Shown: positions 60,011 to 64,000 of the stretch, piece by piece
Layout of the letters: each line of letters begins with the position of its first letter
Position numbering within the stretch: position 1 is the first letter of the stretch
Source of the DNA: Acetivibrio alkalicellulosi
GTDB taxonomy: Bacteria; Bacillota; Clostridia; Acetivibrionales; Acetivibrionaceae
DNA: 64,000 nt
Reading direction: 5' to 3'
Assembly (NCBI GenBank): GCA_008125075.1
Contig: VLTH01000002.1
Location: 626,605-690,604, forward strand
Program-made: the position numbers and the translations under genes
The notes under the pieces: generated by a model
Told to the model about the DNA's origin: nothing
The model's database searches: none
What the model saw: only the letters and a program-made list of their open reading frames with translations

Positions 60011-60487
60011 ATGGTTAATAAGGAAGTTGTTCTAACGTACGAGGGACTTAAAAAGTTAGAACAAGAGTTGGAGTTTTTAAAAACTGTTAAAAGAAGAGAA
60101 GTGGCAGAAAGAATAAAACAGGCTCTTTCATTTGGAGATATATCTGAAAATTCCGAATATGATGAAGCAAAAAATGAGCAGGCTCATGTTGAAGGAAGAA
60201 TTGTTCAGCTTGAAACCATGCTAAAACATGCAAAAGTTATTGATGAAGATGAAGTAAAAACTGATGTTGTAAGTGTAGGTTCAAAAGTAAACATCCTGGA
60301 TATGGAATTTGATGAAGAAGTTGAATACTATATTGTTGGTTCTACAGAGGCAGACCCAAGCAAGTATAAGATATCCAATGAATCTCCAGTAGGTAGAGCT
60401 CTTCTTGGAAAAGCAAAGGATACTATTGTAGAAGTGCAGGTTCCAGATGGAGTTATTAAGTTTAAAATTCTGGACATTCATAAATAG
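60011..60487 (+). CDS. greA: Transcription elongation factor GreA
   Basis: 158 residues. N-terminal coiled coil (~10-75) with the acidic tip in [24 protein letters not shown], and the C-terminal FKBP-like domain ending [15 protein letters not shown]. It rescues backtracked RNA polymerase by stimulating transcript cleavage. AAAGGAGAGG precedes the ATG. lysS follows after a hairpin. Confidence 0.97.
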   Translation: MVNKEVVLTYEGLKKLEQELEFLKTVKRREVAERIKQALSFGDISENSEYDEAKNEQAHVEGRIVQLETMLKHAKVIDEDEVKTDVVSVGSKVNILDMEFDEEVEYYIVGSTEADPSKYKISNESPVGRALLGKAKDTIVEVQVPDGVIKFKILDIHK

Positions 60488-60503
60488 TATTAACATGTTT
60501 TTT

Positions 60504-60592
60504 AGGAATGATGAAAATATAACTTCAACTACTATTTTAATAATGACATTATTTTATGCCAAATAGCATAGGTGAAAAGTGGAAGTAATATT
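60504..60592. repeat. Palindromic repeat family B, copy 5
   Basis: Begins GGAATGATGAAAATATAACTTC and ends GGAAGTAATATT, inverted ends; closest to the copy at 36394 over its whole length. It lies between greA and lysS, 17 bases after greA. Confidence 0.65.
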
Positions 60593-60631
60593 TTATATAC
60601 TCCTTGTAAAGTAATTTTAGAAAATTCAGAA

Positions 60632-60682
60632 AATTATAAAATAACAGTTTACAATTAAGGTGTAAGCTGTTATTTTATAATT
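60632..60682. terminator. 22-bp hairpin between greA and lysS
   Basis: A 22-bp arm (60632-60653) pairs with 60661-60682 with one G-U pair and a seven-base loop ATTAAGG; the core is AATAACAGTTTACA / TGTAAGCTGTTATT. The A/T-rich base of the stem gives a T-rich 3' side, so it is a likely bidirectional-type terminator ending greA transcription. Confidence 0.75.
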
Positions 60683-60734
60683 GAAAAACAAACTCGTTGG
60701 AGACGAATATATAATTTTAGTGGGAGGATTTATA

Positions 60735-62243
60735 ATGACAAATGATAACAATCAAAATAACCAAGACGCTAATCTTGATACACAGGATTTAAATGAAATA
60801 CTAAAAGTAAGGAGAACAAAACTTTTTGAACTTCAGGAACAACAAAAGGATCCTTTTAAAGTAGTAAAATATGATGTAACTCATTCAACAAAATACATAA
60901 GTGAAAATTTCGATAATATGGAAGGTCAGTTTGTTTCTTTAGCGGGAAGGATTATGTCTAAACGCGGAATGGGCAAAGTAAGTTTTTCAGATATTCAGGA
61001 TAGAGAAGGGAGACTGCAAATATATGTAAAGAACGAAGAGGTTGGTGCTGAAACATATCAATATTTTAAAAAGTATGATATTGGTGATTGGATAGGAGTA
61101 AAAGGCGAGGTATTTAGAACTCAAAAAGGAGAAATATCTATAAAGGCAAAGGAGATAATTCTTCTTTCAAAATCACTTCAACCCCTTCCAGAGAAATGGC
61201 ATGGATTAAAGGACATAGATTTAAGATATAGACAAAGGTATGTAGATTTAATTGTAAATCCAGATGTTAGAAAAACTTTTACTATTCGTAGTAAGATAAT
61301 AAAGGCCATAAGGAGTTTTTTAGACGACAAGGGTTTTTTGGAAGTTGAGACTCCTTTATTAAATACTATTCCAGGTGGGGCAGCAGCAAAACCTTTTGTA
61401 ACCCATCACAATACATTAGATATTGATTTATATCTTAGAATTGCACCTGAATTGTATTTGAAGCGACTTATAGTTGGTGGATTAGAGAAAGTATACGAAA
61501 TGGGAAGGATGTTTAGGAATGAAGGAATGTCTATAAAGCACAATCCTGAGTTCACCCTAATGGAAGTATATGAGGCATATACTGATTATAAGGGAATGAT
61601 GGAGCTGACAGAAAGTCTAATAACTAAAGTTGCTCAGGAAGTACTTGGTACAACAAAAATTAGTTATCAAGGACAGGAAATTGACCTTGCTCCTCCGTGG
61701 GACAGAATTACTATGATAGATGCAGTTAAAAAATATGCAGATGTTGACTTTAATGAGATAAAAAGTGATGACGAAGCAAGAAAAATAGCAAAAGAAAAAT
61801 TACTTAATGTTAAGAATAATGCAACAAAGGGAGAAGTATTAAATTTGATATTCGAGGAATTTGTTGAAGAGCATCTTGTTCAGCCTACATTTATAATGGA
61901 CTATCCTGTTGAAGTTTCGCCTCTTACTAAGAAAAAGCCTGATGATCCATCTCTGACTGAAAGATTTGAATTATTTATTACAAGCAGAGAGATGGCAAAT
62001 GCTTATTCAGAGTTAAATGATCCTATAGATCAAAAAGAACGATTCTTAAGTCAGGTTAAAAAGAGAGAAGCTGGTGATGAAGAAGCAAACATGATGGATG
62101 AAGATTTTATTCTTGCATTAGAATACGGAATGCCTCCAACAGGTGGATTAGGAATTGGAATTGACAGATTAATAATGCTATTGACAGATTCGTATTCAAT
62201 TAGAGATGTTTTGTTATTCCCTACAATGAAACCAAGAGATTAA
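60735..62243 (+). CDS. lysS: Lysyl-tRNA synthetase, class II
   Basis: 502 residues from ATG 60735 behind GGGAGG. OB-fold anticodon domain (~55-155: [24 protein letters not shown]), then class II motifs: motif 1 [21 protein letters not shown], motif 2 [23 protein letters not shown] and motif 3 [15 protein letters not shown]. It charges tRNA-Lys. A terminator follows at 62253. Confidence 0.97.
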   Translation: MTNDNNQNNQDANLDTQDLNEILKVRRTKLFELQEQQKDPFKVVKYDVTHSTKYISENFDNMEGQFVSLAGRIMSKRGMGKVSFSDIQDREGRLQIYVKNEEVGAETYQYFKKYDIGDWIGVKGEVFRTQKGEISIKAKEIILLSKSLQPLPEKWHGLKDIDLRYRQRYVDLIVNPDVRKTFTIRSKIIKAIRSFLDDKGFLEVETPLLNTIPGGAAAKPFVTHHNTLDIDLYLRIAPELYLKRLIVGGLEKVYEMGRMFRNEGMSIKHNPEFTLMEVYEAYTDYKGMMELTESLITKVAQEVLGTTKISYQGQEIDLAPPWDRITMIDAVKKYADVDFNEIKSDDEARKIAKEKLLNVKNNATKGEVLNLIFEEFVEEHLVQPTFIMDYPVEVSPLTKKKPDDPSLTERFELFITSREMANAYSELNDPIDQKERFLSQVKKREAGDEEANMMDEDFILALEYGMPPTGGLGIGIDRLIMLLTDSYSIRDVLLFPTMKPRD

Positions 62244-62252
62244 AATAATAGT

Positions 62253-62292
62253 AAACACATACTTTTGAATTTTTTAAAAGTATGTGTTTTTT
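62253..62292 (+). terminator. Rho-independent terminator after lysS
   Basis: Perfect 14-bp stem AAACACATACTTTT / AAAAGTATGTGTTT, nine-base loop, then T tail. Confidence 0.88.
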
Positions 62293-62311
62293 AGTTTTTT
62301 AATCATCTAAT

Positions 62312-62339
62312 TTGATTTATTTTGTTTTAAGTGTATAAT
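62312..62339 (+). promoter_or_regulatory. Candidate promoter of the sigma operon
   Basis: TTGATT (62312-62317), 16-base spacer, TATAAT (62334-62339), about 130 bases before the anti-anti-sigma gene. Long leader without recognised elements. Confidence 0.5.
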
Positions 62340-62467
62340 ATAAATTAGGCATTCATAACGTACATAATATGAAAAATTGAATTAGGTTGAATGCTCTCTT
62401 AGAAGTTTATGTTCTAAAATTTAATGTACTTTTTATTTAAAAGAAGTGTAAGGTAGGAGGATTATTT

Positions 62468-62782
62468 ATGTCTGATGGTTTGAGTTTTACTAAAGAAAAA
62501 TCAGATGAATATGTTAAAGTAAGTCTGGTTGGAGAAGTAGATATTTATACTTCACAGGATTTTAAGAATATGCTCTATGAAGTTGTAGATTGTGAAAAAA
62601 TGAATTTAATAATTGACTGCAAACAACTTAATTATATTGATAGTACTGGCCTTGGAATTTTTGTGGGTGCTTTAAAAAAGGTAAAACAATATGATAAAAA
62701 AATAGTGTTAACCAATCTAAAAGACAATATTAAAAAATTATTTGTTATTACTGGATTGGATAAGGTGTTTGTAATAGAATAG
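62468..62782 (+). CDS. STAS-domain anti-anti-sigma factor (RsbV-like)
   Basis: 104 residues, a single STAS domain. The conserved phosphorylatable serine lies in NYIDSTGLGIFVGALKKV. In partner-switching systems the unphosphorylated form binds the anti-sigma factor and frees the sigma factor. AGGAGG precedes the ATG. It is the first gene of a tight three-gene operon (13 bases to the next start). Either RsbV or SpoIIAA is possible by fold; the downstream proteins point to the sigma-B type. Confidence 0.9.
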   Translation: MSDGLSFTKEKSDEYVKVSLVGEVDIYTSQDFKNMLYEVVDCEKMNLIIDCKQLNYIDSTGLGIFVGALKKVKQYDKKIVLTNLKDNIKKLFVITGLDKVFVIE

Positions 62783-62795
62783 AGAGGTGATTAAT

Positions 62796-63188
62796 GTGGG
62801 TGATACTTTAGATACAATAGAGCTTGTATTGCCGTTTAAGGCTGAATATGTTAGTGTTGCTAGACTTGTTACATCTGGCTTATGTAATAGGATGGGTTTT
62901 GATGTTGAAACAATAGAGGATGTAAAAGTTGCCATATCAGAGGTTTGTAGTAAACTTGTCAGCATTGGAAGCAATGTTTCACAATGTTATAAAATTGTGT
63001 ATTCAGTTTCAGAAGATGTTTTAAAAGTAACCTACCTGTGTGAGGATTCTTCCCTAAAATGCATATTTAATAATGGTGATGATGGATTGGCCATTCATAT
63101 AATAAATGCACTAATGGATGAGGTAGAATTGTGCACAAGTAATGATTATATATTATCTATGTCAAAAGTAGTTGAAGGGAACGACTGA
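62796..63188 (+). CDS. Anti-sigma factor, RsbW-like, with degenerate ATP site
   Basis: 130 residues from GTG 62796, after AGAGGTGAT; GTG 62787 is in frame but within that site. The N-terminus (ELVLPFKAEYVSVARLVTSGLCNRMGF, EDVKVAISEVCSKLV) clearly aligns with RsbW. However, the N-box, normally E-A-C-T-N, reads E-V-C-S-K, so the ATP/Mg Asn is replaced by Lys, and no DxGxG box is visible before DDGLAIHIINALMDEVEL. It may still bind sigma but is unlikely to be a normal kinase. Confidence 0.85.
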   Translation: MGDTLDTIELVLPFKAEYVSVARLVTSGLCNRMGFDVETIEDVKVAISEVCSKLVSIGSNVSQCYKIVYSVSEDVLKVTYLCEDSSLKCIFNNGDDGLAIHIINALMDEVELCTSNDYILSMSKVVEGND

Positions 63189-63190
63189 TT

Positions 63191-63949
63191 ATGGCACAGA
63201 ATATGCAGAAGGAAAATCTTCATAATTTAGATGAAAAGGATCTTTTTTTGAAATATCATAACAATCCATCTGTTAATATAAGAAATGAGATAGTAAATAA
63301 GTATCTTTATTTAGCTGAGATAATCTCTAAAAAATTTACCAACAGGGGAGTAGACTATGAGGATATATATCAAATTGCCTCTGTTGCATTAATAATGTCT
63401 GTTGAGAGATTTGATACTGAAAAGGGTGTTAAATTTGTTAGCTTTGCTACTCCCACAATAATTGGTGAAATTAAAAGATTTTTTAGGGACAAGGCTTCGG
63501 TTATAAGAATACCTAGAAGGATATATGAAGTGTACAAAAAAGTAAACTATGCAAGAGAGCACTTGTCTCAAGAGTTAAAAAGGCCTCCTCGTATTGATGA
63601 AATTGCAAAGTATTTAAATATCAGTGAAGAATCTGTAGTGGAGATTCTTGAATCAAATAATGTATATAATGCACAGTCTTTTGATCAAAATGTGTATTCT
63701 GATGATGATTTAGAGTTCCATGAAACTATTGGACAAGAGGATGTCACTTTTGAAAGGTTAGAAAACAGGGACTTTTTAAATAAAAGTCTGGACAGGTTTA
63801 ATGAAGCTGAAAGAGAGTTTATTAAAATGAGATACTTTAGTAATAAGACTCAAAAGGAAATAGCTTCAAAGTTTGGAGTGTCCCAGATGTATGTTTCGAG
63901 GATGGAAAAGAAAGTTTTGGATAAATTTAGAAGCATACTCGTTAAGTAA
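63191..63949 (+). CDS. RNA polymerase sigma factor, SigB/SigF/SigG group
   Basis: 252 residues starting two bases after the anti-sigma stop. Region 2 is seen in GVDYEDIYQIASVALIMSVERFD and FVSFATPTIIGEIKRFFRDK; region 3 in VIRIPRRIYEVYKKVNYAREHLSQELKR; region 4 in EREFIKMRYFSNKTQKEIASKFGVSQMYVSRMEKKVL. The operon with RsbV- and RsbW-like proteins makes it a partner-switch-controlled alternative sigma factor, more likely stress (sigma-B type) than forespore. The last 51 bases of the window hold no further gene. Confidence 0.92.
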   Translation: MAQNMQKENLHNLDEKDLFLKYHNNPSVNIRNEIVNKYLYLAEIISKKFTNRGVDYEDIYQIASVALIMSVERFDTEKGVKFVSFATPTIIGEIKRFFRDKASVIRIPRRIYEVYKKVNYAREHLSQELKRPPRIDEIAKYLNISEESVVEILESNNVYNAQSFDQNVYSDDDLEFHETIGQEDVTFERLENRDFLNKSLDRFNEAEREFIKMRYFSNKTQKEIASKFGVSQMYVSRMEKKVLDKFRSILVK

Positions 63950-64000
63950 GTACTATTCTGAAAATACTTTTCAAAATATAGCCTTTGATTTAATCCTTTA

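Overview
This is a low-GC (roughly 30-35 %), gene-dense chromosomal window. It looks like a spore-forming anaerobic Firmicute of class Clostridia. The grounds are strong AGGAGG-type ribosome sites, frequent TTG/GTG starts, TTGACA-N17-TATAAT promoters, a CIRCE-controlled groESL operon, a T-box before ileS, a short HisG with HisZ, copper-amine-oxidase-like stalk proteins and a partner-switching sigma operon. No species is claimed.

Layout. 1-1442 (minus): two secreted proteins, one cut by the window edge. 1.7-8.9 kb: a type I restriction-modification operon (HTH regulator, hsdM, hsdS, hsdR, small membrane protein) behind a perfect promoter with direct repeats. 9.1-16.3 kb: a beta-lactamase-fold lipoprotein, then a complete vanG-type glycopeptide-resistance cluster (vanR, vanS, vanG, vanXY, vanT). 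16.4-23.8 kb: a membrane protein, a peroxiredoxin, a cluster of DnaA boxes, hpf, pcrA and a DUF362 protein. 24.1-28.4 kb: hisZ-hisG-hisD-hisC. 28.9-34.1 kb: an ECF sigma/anti-sigma pair and T-box-controlled ileS. 34.3-43.7 kb: a RiPP (modified peptide) island with a two-component system, ABC exporter, 56-residue CxCxCxCxC precursor, radical SAM/SPASM maturase, a maturation protein, an acyl-carrier-like protein without its serine, and a subtilisin-like protease. 43.7-44.6 kb: a decayed ISLre2-type transposase. 44.9-49.4 kb: hisB-purC-hisH-hisA-hisF-hisIE, the second half of the histidine pathway. 49.4-64 kb: an AlbA_2/ATPase regulator, groES-groEL, a PilZ protein, a GH18 protein, guaB, an unknown protein, greA, lysS and an rsbV/rsbW/sigB-like operon.

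Two short repeat families run through the window. The first is a ~200-bp MITE (17781-17981 and 23857-24053). It has GGGTGCAT terminal inverted repeats and perfect 9-bp target duplications, and an end-only remnant lies just before vanG. The transposase remnant carries the same GGGTGCAT motif near its downstream end, which suggests who moved the MITE. The second is a ~90-bp palindromic element with five copies; two identical 93-bp copies stand in tandem between groES and groEL.

The most interesting parts are the RiPP island, the vanG cluster, the MITE family with swapped arms, the groES/groEL tandem repeat, the DnaA-box cluster away from dnaA, the split his operon, and a sigma-B-type anti-sigma factor that appears to have lost its ATP-binding motifs.
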